Virus record (IMG/VR): IMGVR_UViG_3300033552_000023
Span: 1-41,412 of that record
From: a virus
DNA: 41,412 bases
Strand: one strand, 5' to 3'
Below, piece by piece: positions 10,177 through 19,618 of this stretch (positions are counted from its first letter, which is position 1; every line of letters begins with the position of its first letter). The notes under the pieces are model-generated. The model was not told where the DNA came from. It made no database searches and was given only the letters and a program-made list of their open reading frames with translations. Both the position numbers and the translations under genes were made by a program.

Positions 10177-12774
10177 ATGATCCACACACCCATCTACCCG
10201 ATCGAAGAGCCAAAAAGCAACGGCGAGTACGAAGCATCGGCCGCGCGCGCATTTTCTGGCAAGGAGCCCGAGCAACCCATGAGCGCACTGGGCGCCGAGT
10301 TTCTGGGTGAGTTTCACAAGGCCGAGCTGGATCGCTTGACGACCGAGCAGCGCTGGCTGATGGACATGCGCCAATACAAGGGCAAGTACGAACCAGAGGA
10401 GCTGGCAGCCATCGGCCCGACCCGCTCGAAGTCTTATGTGCGCAAGACGCGCGTCAAGGTCAAGACCGTTGACAGCCGGGTGAGTGACCTGCTGTTTCCG
10501 GCTGGCAACGATAAAAATTGGGATGCCAGCCCGACACCGGTGGCCGACATGGGCCCTGAAGCCAAGGCTGAAGCCCGCGAGGCGCTGATCAAACAAGCCC
10601 AGGCCATGCTCGCCAATCAGCAGCAGATGATGCCAGCCGAGCAAGCGCCGGCCGATCCAATGCAGGCGCAAGCGCCAATGCAGGCGCAGGGATTGCCACA
10701 AGGCATGCCGCAGCCAGCCGTGATGGGCGCGCAGCTGCCTGACCCGACCGATGAGCAGATCGATGCCTGGCTCACCGAGGCCGCCAAAAAAGCCGCCAAG
10801 GGCATGAGCAAGAAGATGGAGGACCAGCTAGTGGAGGCGCGCTACAAGCAGCAAGCACTGAAGGTTCTGCACTCTGGCCACCTGTACGGCACCGGTGTAC
10901 TCAAGGGCCCACTGGTCGAGCGACGCATCCGCACCCGCTTTAAAAAGGATGGTGGCAACTGGACGCCGTGCTCAGAAACCTACCTCGCACCGTTCCTGGA
11001 TTTTGTGCCACTTTGGCGCTTTTACCCGGACATGGGCGCGACCGAGCTGGACCAGTGCAGATTCATCTACGAGCGCCATTCTTTCTCGCATGCTCAATTC
11101 TTTGAGCTGACAAAAAACAAATCGTTCAACAAGAAACTTATTGTTGACCACTTGGAGGCGAACCCGGGCGGCGTCAGCGTGCCACGACACTTCGACGCAG
11201 AGCTCAAAGCCATTGGCGACCGGGAGAGCAAGCAAGGCGACAACACAGGACAGTTTGAGCTGCTCGAGCGATGGGGTTATGTCGAGGGCTACAAGCTGGC
11301 CCAGACCGGCATCAAGGTAGACCCAGAACGGATGCAGGAGTCGTTTTTTGCAAACACCTGGATGCTGCCCAACGGCACTGTCATCAAGGCTGTTCTGCAG
11401 CCGATCGATGGCATCACCTGGCCCTACCACCTGTACCACTTCGACAAAGACGAGACATCGATCTTTGGCGAGGGTCTGGCCACCATCATGCGCGATGACC
11501 AGAAGATGATCAATGCTGCAACCCGCATGATGCTTGACAACGCTGCTATCACTTCAGGACCGATGATCGAAATCATCACGAGCCTGCTGAGCGGCACCGA
11601 CAACGCTTCAGCGCTCGCGCCCTGGAAGGTTTACCTGCGCAATGGCCAGCAACCTGGCTCGCCAGCGGTTCGCGCTATCGAGGTGCCCAACCATGTCGAG
11701 TGGCTGGCTGCGATGGCCAGCAAGTTTGACCAGAACGCGGACGAGGTCACAGCCATCCCGCGCTACATGACCGGCGAGAACGCAACCAATGGTGCGGCGG
11801 GCACGAGCTCGGGCTTGTCGATGCTGATGGGCGCGGTGAACATCGTGATCAAGGATCTGATATCTGGCTACGACGAGGGCGTGACAGTGCCTTTCTTGCA
11901 GTCTTTGTACCGATGGAACATGAAATTCGGCACAGACCATTCGATCAAGGGTGACTTTGACGTGTATGCGCGCGGCACGGCATCACTGGTGGCGCGTGAG
12001 GTCAGAGCCAGGCAGCTCAACGAGTTTGCAACCCTGGTGTCCAACCCCGAAGACGCGCCTTACATCAAGCGACACAAGCTCAACCAGCAGCGTGCCGAAG
12101 CGCTCGAACTGTCTGACGTCATCAAGACCGAGGACGAGGTCGAGGAGGAGCAAAAAGATCCAGCCATCCAGGCTCAGCAACAGATGCAGCAGGACATGAT
12201 TGCCGCGCAGCTGGGCGAGCAGCAAGCCAAGGCTGCCAAGCTGTCTGCCGAGGCCGAGCTGGTTGCCACCAAGGTCAAGGACATGCTGGCGCGCCTCGAA
12301 GGCATCGCTCTGGATATGCAGCAGGCTCAGGCCAACGTCGAGAAGACCCAGAGCGAGACCATCCAAAACAAGGTGGCGTCGGTCTTTGCTGCACTGCAGG
12401 CAGGCGGCGTGGCCACCGAGAGGCCCGTCATTGCGCCAGCTGGCGATGAGATTCTGCGTAGCGTGGGCTTTGTCGACAAGACGCCCGAGCCGACGCTGGC
12501 CATGCTCAATGGACCACCGGTACAAAGCGAGCAAGACGCCAGCCAGGCCTTTGGCCAGGATGCATCAGAACTGGGCCCGGTCGAAGGGCCAGAGGATGGC
12601 CTGAATGCAGATGGCATGCCACTGCCGATGGATGGCGCCGATGCGCGCGATGACATCCCTGATGTGGCTGGACCTGATGTGGCAATGGCACCCGGCAACC
12701 CGACGCCTGAACCGGCCACCGGGCAGCTTGGATTGAACGCTGGCATGCGTACCGACGAGATCGAGGGCGTATGA
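10177..12774 (+). CDS. Portal protein (865 aa)
   Basis: A large protein of the podovirus portal type, placed directly after the large terminase. The start region has KAELDRLTTEQRWLMDMRQYKGKY, typical of portal N-termini. The central part (about 215-640) carries the conserved body, with Trp/Tyr-rich stretches (FLDFVPLWRFYPDMGA, ITWPYHLYHFDKDE) and a dynamic loop/stem region around EGLATIMRDDQKMINAATRM. Residues about 660-750 are a long Gln/Ala/Glu-rich helix that would form the barrel inside the head, and the last 110 residues are acidic Pro/Gly-rich. An internal ATG at 10279 (residue 35) is an alternative start with AAGGAG 12 bases ahead. The 865 residues are at the long end for portals. Confidence 0.88.
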   Translation: MIHTPIYPIEEPKSNGEYEASAARAFSGKEPEQPMSALGAEFLGEFHKAELDRLTTEQRWLMDMRQYKGKYEPEELAAIGPTRSKSYVRKTRVKVKTVDSRVSDLLFPAGNDKNWDASPTPVADMGPEAKAEAREALIKQAQAMLANQQQMMPAEQAPADPMQAQAPMQAQGLPQGMPQPAVMGAQLPDPTDEQIDAWLTEAAKKAAKGMSKKMEDQLVEARYKQQALKVLHSGHLYGTGVLKGPLVERRIRTRFKKDGGNWTPCSETYLAPFLDFVPLWRFYPDMGATELDQCRFIYERHSFSHAQFFELTKNKSFNKKLIVDHLEANPGGVSVPRHFDAELKAIGDRESKQGDNTGQFELLERWGYVEGYKLAQTGIKVDPERMQESFFANTWMLPNGTVIKAVLQPIDGITWPYHLYHFDKDETSIFGEGLATIMRDDQKMINAATRMMLDNAAITSGPMIEIITSLLSGTDNASALAPWKVYLRNGQQPGSPAVRAIEVPNHVEWLAAMASKFDQNADEVTAIPRYMTGENATNGAAGTSSGLSMLMGAVNIVIKDLISGYDEGVTVPFLQSLYRWNMKFGTDHSIKGDFDVYARGTASLVAREVRARQLNEFATLVSNPEDAPYIKRHKLNQQRAEALELSDVIKTEDEVEEEQKDPAIQAQQQMQQDMIAAQLGEQQAKAAKLSAEAELVATKVKDMLARLEGIALDMQQAQANVEKTQSETIQNKVASVFAALQAGGVATERPVIAPAGDEILRSVGFVDKTPEPTLAMLNGPPVQSEQDASQAFGQDASELGPVEGPEDGLNADGMPLPMDGADARDDIPDVAGPDVAMAPGNPTPEPATGQLGLNAGMRTDEIEGV

Positions 12775-13007
12775 GCGAGCGCGCCCTGAAACAATTGGAT
12801 CAAGCCGCACGAGAAGTGCGCTTATACGGGGTGAGCGACAACAACCGGGCCTGGCTCGGGTTGTTTGCCGCACTGACCGATTGCCTCAAAAACGACCTGC
12901 TGCATGCCGAGCCAGTGCATGTGCCAGCCTTGCAAGCGCAAGCCAGGCAACTGGAAGCGCTGCGTGTTTTGGTGATGTCAGAGACCTTCACCAGCGGCCG
13001 CGCCTGA
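12771..13007 (+). CDS. Small helical protein between portal and scaffold
   Basis: A 78-residue, wholly helical protein (MSERALKQLDQAAREVRLYG... NRAWLGLFAALTDCLKNDLL... ALQAQARQLEALRVLVMSETF). It overlaps the portal stop by ATGA and sits 33 bases before the scaffold gene. Position and helical make-up would fit an assembly factor or a minor head protein, but no family is recognised. Confidence 0.7.
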   Translation: MSERALKQLDQAAREVRLYGVSDNNRAWLGLFAALTDCLKNDLLHAEPVHVPALQAQARQLEALRVLVMSETFTSGRA

Positions 13008-13040
13008 ATCAAATAGCTTCAACCAAAAGGAAAACGTGTT

Positions 13041-14063
13041 ATGACCGAAAAAGAAATCGCTGAAGACGCCGAACAACAAGGCGCTTACGGCGACGCCTTC
13101 AACGAGATTGCGCCAGCCAGCCGGGACTCGGAAGACCAGCCAGAAGGCGGCGTCGAACTGCCTGAAGAGCCGGCTGAAGCGGATGACAGCCCAGACGCCC
13201 AAGCAGGCGAATCTGCTGAGCAATCTGAAAGCGGGACAAGCGAAGGCGATGAGAATGAATCTGCCTCAGAAGCGGCTCAGAAGTCTGCCAACACCGACGC
13301 AGATGATGCGCAGGAGCAGGTTGATCCAGCTGCTGCAGGCAAGGAAGAGCAACGCCTCAAGAGCTGGGAGGGTCGCCTGAAAAAGATGGAGGCCGAGCTC
13401 AACTCGAAGAAGCAAACCACCCCTGAGCCGACCGCAGCAGCGATTGAAAAAGCTGGCGAGCAAGCCGCATTGTCCGGCAACGCCGAGATGGGCGAGGCTG
13501 CGCAAGAGATGGCCGAGCAGGTCGAGGATGGCAGCATGACCGCCGCCCAGGCGATGGCCAAGCTGTCAGAAGACTTCGGCGAGGACTTCGTCAGGATGAT
13601 CGACATGGTTGTCAGCGCCAAGGCTGCAGACGCCGGCAAACGGGCTGCTGCCGACAAAGTCAGCGAGGTCGACGGCAAGGTCAAAGATATCATTTCACAA
13701 ATTCAAGACGACACCGCGCGTCAGCACTTTGAAAAGATTGTCGATGCGGTGCCGGACTTTGATGAGATCTGCAAGTCGACCGAGTTCGCTGCCTTCGTTG
13801 AAGCTGGTGACGCGGATCGCAAGGAGGCTGCCGAGAAGGGCACCGCCAAGCAGGTCATCAAGATTTTGAAGGATTTCAAAAAGCAGGCTGAGACCGACGC
13901 GCAAGCCAAGGTCGAGACCACAAAAGCCAAACAGAAAGTGGTCAGCCAGGAAAGCGTTGATGCAGCAACCGGGGTTCGCTCTGGCGCCATCAGCCTGCCG
14001 GCCGAGCCTACAGCCAAAGATGATTTTGAAGGAGCCTGGGGCGAAGCTGCCAGGTCCAAGTAA
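13041..14063 (+). CDS. Scaffolding protein (putative)
   Basis: A 340-residue, very acidic protein starting MTEKEIAEDAEQQGAYGDAF, with an AAAGGA ribosome site. The first 110 residues are a disordered Glu/Ala/Ser/Asp-rich region; residues about 105-120 are a coiled-coil-like helix (LKSWEGRLKKMEAELNSKK); the middle is helical; the end is Lys/Ala-rich and basic (FKKQAETDAQAKVETTKAKQK), as needed to bind the inner face of a capsid. Position between portal and major capsid gene and this composition identify it as the internal scaffold that guides procapsid assembly. No protease domain is visible. Confidence 0.85.
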   Translation: MTEKEIAEDAEQQGAYGDAFNEIAPASRDSEDQPEGGVELPEEPAEADDSPDAQAGESAEQSESGTSEGDENESASEAAQKSANTDADDAQEQVDPAAAGKEEQRLKSWEGRLKKMEAELNSKKQTTPEPTAAAIEKAGEQAALSGNAEMGEAAQEMAEQVEDGSMTAAQAMAKLSEDFGEDFVRMIDMVVSAKAADAGKRAAADKVSEVDGKVKDIISQIQDDTARQHFEKIVDAVPDFDEICKSTEFAAFVEAGDADRKEAAEKGTAKQVIKILKDFKKQAETDAQAKVETTKAKQKVVSQESVDAATGVRSGAISLPAEPTAKDDFEGAWGEAARSK

Positions 14064-14283
14064 GTCTGCCCTGATGCAAACATCTTGTTGTTGATTCAAC
14101 AGTACACCTGCCTCACAGCGTTTCGTCCGTGTTCGTCATACGCGGTCACTTTTCTGGAGCACGACCTCAATAGTCGCGCCGACCCGAATCGGGATACGCC
14201 AAGGCGCCCCATAAACAGATTCGCTGAGTCAGCATACGGCCACGTCATTTGCTTCTTTGACACCAACGCTCAAAGGAATTTTT
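14064..14283 (+). other. Untranslated gap before the capsid gene
   Basis: 220 bases without a credible frame. A 13-base palindrome TGTTGATTCAACA lies at 14089-14101 (with a flanking T, TTGTTG/CAACA resembles the other operator-like sites). A short CCCGA/TCGGG repeat lies near 14183. I see no convincing -10/-35 pair and no terminator. A long leader in front of a highly expressed capsid gene is common and may hold the capsid mRNA start or a processing site. Confidence 0.5.
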
Positions 14284-15264
14284 ATGGCAACTACCTACGG
14301 CGACATCTCGCCACGTACGGCCGCATACGCAGCGAAAGACATGCTGGTTCGCGGTCAACCTTACCTGGTCCTGGAGAAATTCGGCCAGGCCAAACCACTG
14401 CCTGCCAACAACAGCAAGGTGATCAAGTTCCGCCGTTACAGCGCGCTGAACAACACCCCAGTCGAGCTTGTCGAGGGCGTCACGCCTGCCCGCAAGACCC
14501 TGGCGTTCACCGATGTGACGGCTACGCTTGCACAGTACGGCGATTTGATCCGCATCTCTGATGTGGTCTTTGACACCCACGAGGACCCGGTGCTGAAAGA
14601 GGCCACCGAGCTGCTGGGTGAGCAAGCTGCCCAGCTGGTCGAGACGATGCGTTTTGGTGTACTTCGTGCAGGCACCAATGTGCTGTTTGCAAACGGCGCT
14701 ACCCGCGTCGCCGTGAACACGCCCATCACGATCACCCTGCAGCGCCGCGCTGTGCGTACCCTGAAGCGCCAGAACGCACGCTTCATCACCAAGATCATCC
14801 GCAGCACCGTCGCTTTTGAGACGCAGAACGTGGCTCCTGGTTATGTCGCGTTGATCCACCCTGACTGCGAGACTGATGTTCGCAACATGGCTGGCTTCAC
14901 GCCTGCAGAGAAGTACGGCACGATCACCCCTTGGGAAAACGAGCTGGGCAAGGTTGAGGACGTTCGCTATCTGTCGTCCACCATCTTCACTTCCTTCCCG
15001 AGCGCTGGTGGTGTTGCAGGCACGATGTTGTCGACCAACGCCACGGCGGCTGACGTCTACCCGGTCCTGTACCTCGGTTCAGACGCGTACGGAATCGTGG
15101 CTCTCAAGGGCATGTACGCCATCACCCCGATGGTCGTGAACCCGAAGCCAAGCGATTCTGACCCACTGGCCCAACGCGGCTCGGTGAGCTGGAAGACGAT
15201 GCAGACATGCGTGATTTTAAATGACGCCTTTATGTTGAGAGGCGAAGTCGCAGCCACTGCCTAA
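14284..15264 (+). CDS. Major capsid protein, N4-gp56 family
   Basis: A 326-residue HK97-fold coat protein. The N-terminal signature TTYGDISPRTAAYAAKDML, then VLEKFGQAKPLP, EGVTPARKTLAFTDV, YGDLIRISDVVFDTHEDPVL and LLGEQAAQLVETMRF follow the N4-gp56 family along its length. The C-terminal part, with EKYGTITPWENELGKVEDVRYLSS and LGSDAYGIVALKG, completes the fold. The ATG at 14284 has AAAGGA 6 bases upstream and starts the protein in the usual place (MATTYGD); an upstream in-frame ATG adds nine poor residues. A strong hairpin terminator follows the stop, as expected for a gene needed in the greatest amount. Confidence 0.93.
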   Translation: MATTYGDISPRTAAYAAKDMLVRGQPYLVLEKFGQAKPLPANNSKVIKFRRYSALNNTPVELVEGVTPARKTLAFTDVTATLAQYGDLIRISDVVFDTHEDPVLKEATELLGEQAAQLVETMRFGVLRAGTNVLFANGATRVAVNTPITITLQRRAVRTLKRQNARFITKIIRSTVAFETQNVAPGYVALIHPDCETDVRNMAGFTPAEKYGTITPWENELGKVEDVRYLSSTIFTSFPSAGGVAGTMLSTNATAADVYPVLYLGSDAYGIVALKGMYAITPMVVNPKPSDSDPLAQRGSVSWKTMQTCVILNDAFMLRGEVAATA

Positions 15265-15270
15265 GTGAAC

Positions 15271-15310
15271 AAATGACCGGCTTGCCTTGACGGGTGGGCT
15301 GGTCATTTTT
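15271..15310 (+). terminator. Intrinsic terminator after the capsid gene
   Basis: AAATGACCGGC (15271-15281) pairs with GCTGGTCATTT (15298-15308), allowing one G-U pair, around a 16-base loop, and is followed by a short T run. It lies 6 bases after the capsid stop. Since structural genes continue downstream without a clear new promoter, it probably works partially, raising capsid over later products. Confidence 0.8.
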
Positions 15311-15345
15311 ACGACCTGATTTAAACATTCTGTGAGGACATAAAC

Positions 15346-15693
15346 ATGGCATCCGAATCCAAAGTAACCGACCTGAGTACACCTGCACCCAAGACTGTCG
15401 CACCAGTAGCCGCCAACGCGGCCAAGTCCAGCGGCTCGACCGGGGGCTCTGGCCTTTCCGGCAAAACCAAAACCCTTGAGATCTATGCAAGCGATCAAGA
15501 CGGCGGCGACCATGCAGTGGTAGTTGGCGTCAATGGCGTGCTGTACCAGATTCCACGAGGCACCCGCGAAGTGGTTCCCGTGGAGGTTCTGGACGTGCTG
15601 CGCAATGCCGTGCAGACCATCACCAGCCCAAACCCTGCTGGCGGTGTCACGACCCGCGACGTGCCTCGCTACAACTTCCAGGTGCATGACTGA
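15346..15693 (+). CDS. Probable head decoration/stabilisation protein
   Basis: A 115-residue protein starting MASESKVTDLSTPAPKTVA with a GAGG site 10 bases upstream. The first 45 residues are a flexible Ala/Ser/Pro/Gly linker; the rest is a small beta-rich domain (TLEIYASDQDGGDHAVVVGVNGVLYQIPRG, REVVPVEVLDVLRNAV). A disordered arm plus a small beta domain directly after the capsid gene is the usual make-up of capsid-binding proteins in phages with N4-gp56-type coats. The function is inferred from position and architecture. Confidence 0.6.
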   Translation: MASESKVTDLSTPAPKTVAPVAANAAKSSGSTGGSGLSGKTKTLEIYASDQDGGDHAVVVGVNGVLYQIPRGTREVVPVEVLDVLRNAVQTITSPNPAGGVTTRDVPRYNFQVHD

Positions 15694-15721
15694 TACCGGC
15701 TAAACGCCAACAAGGTCAAGC

Positions 15722-16363
15722 ATGAAACTGGACGACTTTCTACCTCACCTAATGGTCGAGCTGCCAGGCATGACCGACCCATTGGTCAAGCAGACCTTGC
15801 GCCGATTGGCGATCGAGTTCTGCCAGCGCTCGCAAGTGTGGCAAGAGGTCGCCGAGCCGATCCTCCTGGTGAATGGCCAGTCCGAGTACGACCTGGAAGC
15901 ACCGATCGATGCCCAGGTCTACCTGCTGCTCGACGTGTGGACAGGTATGCACCCATTGATACCGGTCACGGTCCAGCGACTGTCCGTTGAGTTGACACAA
16001 GACCAGGGATCTGCCGAGCCGACGCATTACCGCGTCTCAGCCGACCGTCAGTCCCTGACCGTCTACCCCTTGCCCCAGGGCGTCACCACCGGCACCACGC
16101 TGCAGGCCAAGGTCTGCTACGTGCCTAAGTCGCTGGCCAGCACGCTGCCAGATGTGCTGAGTGAGCGCTACCTGATGGCTGTTTGCGCAGGCGTCAAGGC
16201 CAGCCTGATGGCGATGCCAGGCCAGCCCTGGAGCAACCCAGCCCTGACCGGCTATTACAAGGCGCAGTTCGATGAGGGCGTTGTGAACGCCAAGATCGAA
16301 CTGCAATACGACACCGCCATCAGCGGAACGATCACCGTTGCGCCACGGGCGTTTGGTTTCTAA
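15722..16363 (+). CDS. Head-tail adaptor/connector protein (putative)
   Basis: A 213-residue protein starting MKLDDFLPHLMVELPGMTDPL. The N-terminal helices (VKQTLRRLAIEFCQRSQVWQE) are followed by beta segments with conserved-looking aromatic/Pro patterns (LTVYPLPQG, AKVCYVPKS), and a C-terminal helix pair (ERYLMAVCAGVKASLMAMP, ALTGYYKAQFDEGVVNA). This layout is that of the first of two connector proteins that follow the coat gene in this phage group and extend the portal. It lies 28 bases after the decoration gene and 15 before the DUF6682-type gene. Confidence 0.65.
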   Translation: MKLDDFLPHLMVELPGMTDPLVKQTLRRLAIEFCQRSQVWQEVAEPILLVNGQSEYDLEAPIDAQVYLLLDVWTGMHPLIPVTVQRLSVELTQDQGSAEPTHYRVSADRQSLTVYPLPQGVTTGTTLQAKVCYVPKSLASTLPDVLSERYLMAVCAGVKASLMAMPGQPWSNPALTGYYKAQFDEGVVNAKIELQYDTAISGTITVAPRAFGF

Positions 16364-16378
16364 ACAGGCAGCCCACCC

Positions 16379-17086
16379 ATGACCGTCTCAGCATCTTCGA
16401 TCATCCGCCGCGCAACCGACATTTTGGTGGACAGCACCTCGGTCCGCTGGCCTGTATCCGAGCTGGTTCGCTGGCTCAATGACGCTCAGCGCGAGATCAT
16501 TCTGGTACGCCCAGACGCGATGAACCGGACCGCGACCGGCACGCTGGCTTTGGGCTCACGGCAGAGCCTGGATGCCATGGCACTTTCTCCGACACCTGCA
16601 AAACTCATCGAGATAACGCGCAATCTTGCGGCCACCTCCAGCAAAGGTGCTGTTCGCGTTGTATCGCGCCACATTCTTGACGCGCAGATGCCTGGCTGGC
16701 ACAGCATCGCGCCAAACGTGAACATATTGCACTACATGTTCGACGCCAGGGACCCCAAGACGTTCTACGTGTACCCACCAGCCAGCGCCGCCGCTCAGCT
16801 GGAGATCATGTACTCAGCCATCCCGACTGACATTGCCGAGCCCGCAGACGGAAGCACCTTTGCCAGTGTCGTCGGCAACATCAGTGTGCCCGCCATTTAC
16901 GCCAATGTGCTGCTCGATTACATCTTGTACCGAGCCTACAACAAGGACTCCGAGTACGCGGGCAACGAGGCTCGTGCGGCCGCGTACTACGCGATGTTCA
17001 ACGGCAGCCTGTCCAACGAAATCAAGGCCACGATGGCTGTTGCGCCACAGATGAAGCCTGGAATGCCAGCTTCAGTGGGGGTGTAA
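16379..17086 (+). CDS. DUF6682-type phage adaptor protein
   Basis: A 235-residue protein matching the DUF6682 pattern: N-terminal IIRRATDILVDSTSVRWPVSEL, then RWLNDAQREIILVRPDA, an SRQSLDAMA loop, LIEITRNL, LDAQMPGWHS and MFDARDPKTFYVYPPA, ending in helices (YANVLLDYILYRAYNKDSEYAGNEARAAAYYAMF). The family is a structural connector in podoviruses, thought to join portal and tail or hold fibres. It ends 3 bases before the first fibre gene, which fits a fibre-anchoring connector. Confidence 0.78.
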   Translation: MTVSASSIIRRATDILVDSTSVRWPVSELVRWLNDAQREIILVRPDAMNRTATGTLALGSRQSLDAMALSPTPAKLIEITRNLAATSSKGAVRVVSRHILDAQMPGWHSIAPNVNILHYMFDARDPKTFYVYPPASAAAQLEIMYSAIPTDIAEPADGSTFASVVGNISVPAIYANVLLDYILYRAYNKDSEYAGNEARAAAYYAMFNGSLSNEIKATMAVAPQMKPGMPASVGV

Positions 17087-17089
17087 TCC

Positions 17090-19618
17090 ATGCCTGTACC
17101 AACCGTAGCTGTCAACTGCACCGCAAGCGATCAAAACGGCAACCCGGTAGCGGGCGCCGTCATCCGGGCCAAGCTCGACCGCACCGAGATCTACCAGGGA
17201 TTTGTCGTTCCCGAGATCATCGAGGTCAAGGCCAATAGCCTGGGCGTAGCCGTCCTGAACCTTTGGCCAAACGCCCTGGGTACAAATGGGTCGATCTACA
17301 CGATCACCGCGACCAACCCGGACACCGGCAAAAAGTTCCTGAATGGCACGGCACTGGTCCCCAATTCAGCTTGCAACCTGCACCAGATTCTGATGCAGGA
17401 GCCTTACCCGACGCTGGACGCCTCACAGCAAGCACTGGCTGCAGCGCAGGGGGCACTGGCACCTGTCACAGCGCAAGTTGCCTTGTCGACTGCGCAGGCC
17501 AGCCTGGCAACCACGCAAGCCACAAACTCGGCAAACTCTGCAACCGCATCGGCAGGAAGCGCAACCGCAGCGGCGGCAAGTGCCGTCAGCGCCAGCACCA
17601 GCGCGACCAACGCCTCGACCAGCGCGGGTACAGCTGCCACGCAGGCGGGGACCGCTACAACTCAAGCAGGCGTCGCGGCTGCCAAGGCGAGTGAATCCGC
17701 GACGTCAGCCACCAACGCATCAGGCAGCGCCACATCAGCATCAACCAGCGCGGGCACAGCCACCAGCCAGGCAGTCGTCGCTGCCAGTCAAGCCGTATTG
17801 GCTGACGATGATCGTGTTTCCGCAGAGACTGCAGCCGCTCAATCCCTTACCCGAAGTGCTGCTGCAGCCTTGTCGCAGTATGACGCCGGCTTATCCAAGG
17901 CAGATGCGTTAACCAGCAAAAATGCAGCTGCTTTGTCCAGCGCTGCAGCCACAACCACGCAGACAGCGATCAATCACATTTACCGGGGCGCATTGGCTGC
18001 TGACCCGGCCACCCGCGTTGGCGGTGCAGCCAATCAATTGGGCGACGAATACTTCAACACGACCACAAACCGGAAGATGATTTTCCGGGCAACGGGATGG
18101 CTTGATTTTGAAGTCAGCGCGAGCGCCAGTGCCACGGCCTCGGAGATTAGCCGTCAAGCATCTGTGGCCCAAGCAAATACGAGCACAACGCAAGCTGGCA
18201 TCAGTACGACACAGGCCAGCCTGGCAACGACAGCCAAGACGGCAGCAGAGGCAGCACGCGATGCCGCCAATACAAGCGGCAAGGTGTTCACCTCTACGGC
18301 GCTTGGTATTGCTGGTACAACCAGCGGCCAGAGTTTCAGCGTACTGAGTACCGACCTGCAAGACCTGATTGTTTACACCAACGCCGCAGGAACCGCTACT
18401 GAGCTGCTTCGTTTTAAAACCAAAGTCTTTATCGACTCGTTGGGTTTCGACACCAGCTACAGCGACAGGGTGGGGTACGCCGCTGCCTGGCTTGATGTGA
18501 CCGGCGCGCTTGCCTTGGGAATACGCGGTGACGGCAAGATAATTTTTGGCAAGGGCGGCGACATTGCTGCAGCCGTAGCAGCAAACGCCGCTACTTTGCT
18601 GACGCTTCCAACACAACTTGACACTGCGTACATCAGAAGCGGGTACACGCACGTAGTAATGGACAGTCAGGGCAACATCGCCTGGGGTCTGGACGCTGCC
18701 GGGCAGTTTTTAGTAAAAGGCTTGCCAGTGGCGGGGGCGACTGCTCCGCAAGTGGCGCAAATCGCAGTCAATACCAAATGGGTTACACCATCTGGATTCT
18801 TTGCATCAGGCGACTCTTTGACTGCTGGCTCAGGAGGCACGCCTTACCCGACACAACTTGCCACATTGCTTGGCAAGCCAGTGACCAATTTTGGTATTGG
18901 CGGTCAGTCGGCGCAGGCCATCTCTGGACGGTTTGGCGGGTCAGTGCCCTTCGTGACCATTACCGGCAACACCATCCCTGCGAGTGGTGCAGTGGCCGTC
19001 ACGGCGCAAAACTTTCAGATTCACAACAACCAGGGTCCGGGCTCAGTCGCCGGTACATTGGCGGGAATACCCGGCTCGTTAAATGCCACCGCTTTCGACG
19101 GGGGCGGCGTACCCACAGCGGTGAACTTCACGCGCACGACAGCAGGCTCAGCGCTGGTCATCGACTCGTCCACTGCCTTTATCGTGGACACCTCTGATAA
19201 CAGGCAGTTTGGGACGGTGGTGTTTTGGTATGGGCGCAACAATGCGGGCTCGGCAACCTTCAACGCCGATGTCAAGCTGGCGATTGCTGATGCCGTGGGT
19301 CAACTTAAACCCATTGAAAAGCGGTTTGTCGTGATGAGTATTTTGAATACAAATGCCGAAGTCACAGGCTCTGGCACTTATCTCGCCATCACGCAATTGA
19401 ACAACGACTTGCGTGCTCTTTACCCGCGTAATTTCATTGACATTCGAGCGCTATTGGTGCGTTCAGGCACGGGGACTGGGCAAGACTCAACAGACACCAC
19501 CAACGATGTCATACCCGCATCGTTGCGCGCAGATTCGATCCATTTAAATACTTCTGGCTACGGTGTCGTCGCTAGCGCGGTCTTCAATTTCCTTACCACC
19601 AAAGGCTGGCTCGCATGA
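17090..19618 (+). CDS. Tail fibre with C-terminal SGNH hydrolase domain
   Basis: An 842-residue trimeric-fibre-like protein. Residues 1-105 form a transthyretin/Ig-like beta domain (CTASDQNGNPVAGAVIRAKLD, IYTITATNPDTGKKF) that should bind the connector. Residues about 110-260 are Ala/Ser/Thr/Gln repeats (SATNASTSAGTAATQAG), a fibrous shaft; a QLGDEYFNTTTNRKMIF segment follows. Residues from about 568 are an SGNH/GDSL hydrolase: GDSLTAG with Ser576, NFGIGGQSA, and DSIH with Asp815 and His818 forming the expected triad. Such domains deacetylate surface polysaccharides (family knowledge); the substrate is unknown. The stop overlaps the next ATG by ATGA. Confidence 0.85.
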   Translation: MPVPTVAVNCTASDQNGNPVAGAVIRAKLDRTEIYQGFVVPEIIEVKANSLGVAVLNLWPNALGTNGSIYTITATNPDTGKKFLNGTALVPNSACNLHQILMQEPYPTLDASQQALAAAQGALAPVTAQVALSTAQASLATTQATNSANSATASAGSATAAAASAVSASTSATNASTSAGTAATQAGTATTQAGVAAAKASESATSATNASGSATSASTSAGTATSQAVVAASQAVLADDDRVSAETAAAQSLTRSAAAALSQYDAGLSKADALTSKNAAALSSAAATTTQTAINHIYRGALAADPATRVGGAANQLGDEYFNTTTNRKMIFRATGWLDFEVSASASATASEISRQASVAQANTSTTQAGISTTQASLATTAKTAAEAARDAANTSGKVFTSTALGIAGTTSGQSFSVLSTDLQDLIVYTNAAGTATELLRFKTKVFIDSLGFDTSYSDRVGYAAAWLDVTGALALGIRGDGKIIFGKGGDIAAAVAANAATLLTLPTQLDTAYIRSGYTHVVMDSQGNIAWGLDAAGQFLVKGLPVAGATAPQVAQIAVNTKWVTPSGFFASGDSLTAGSGGTPYPTQLATLLGKPVTNFGIGGQSAQAISGRFGGSVPFVTITGNTIPASGAVAVTAQNFQIHNNQGPGSVAGTLAGIPGSLNATAFDGGGVPTAVNFTRTTAGSALVIDSSTAFIVDTSDNRQFGTVVFWYGRNNAGSATFNADVKLAIADAVGQLKPIEKRFVVMSILNTNAEVTGSGTYLAITQLNNDLRALYPRNFIDIRALLVRSGTGTGQDSTDTTNDVIPASLRADSIHLNTSGYGVVASAVFNFLTTKGWLA

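Noticed and set aside
10162-10701. 179-codon minus-strand frame in the portal gene
   Set aside because: Antisense to the conserved portal N-terminus; no independent support.
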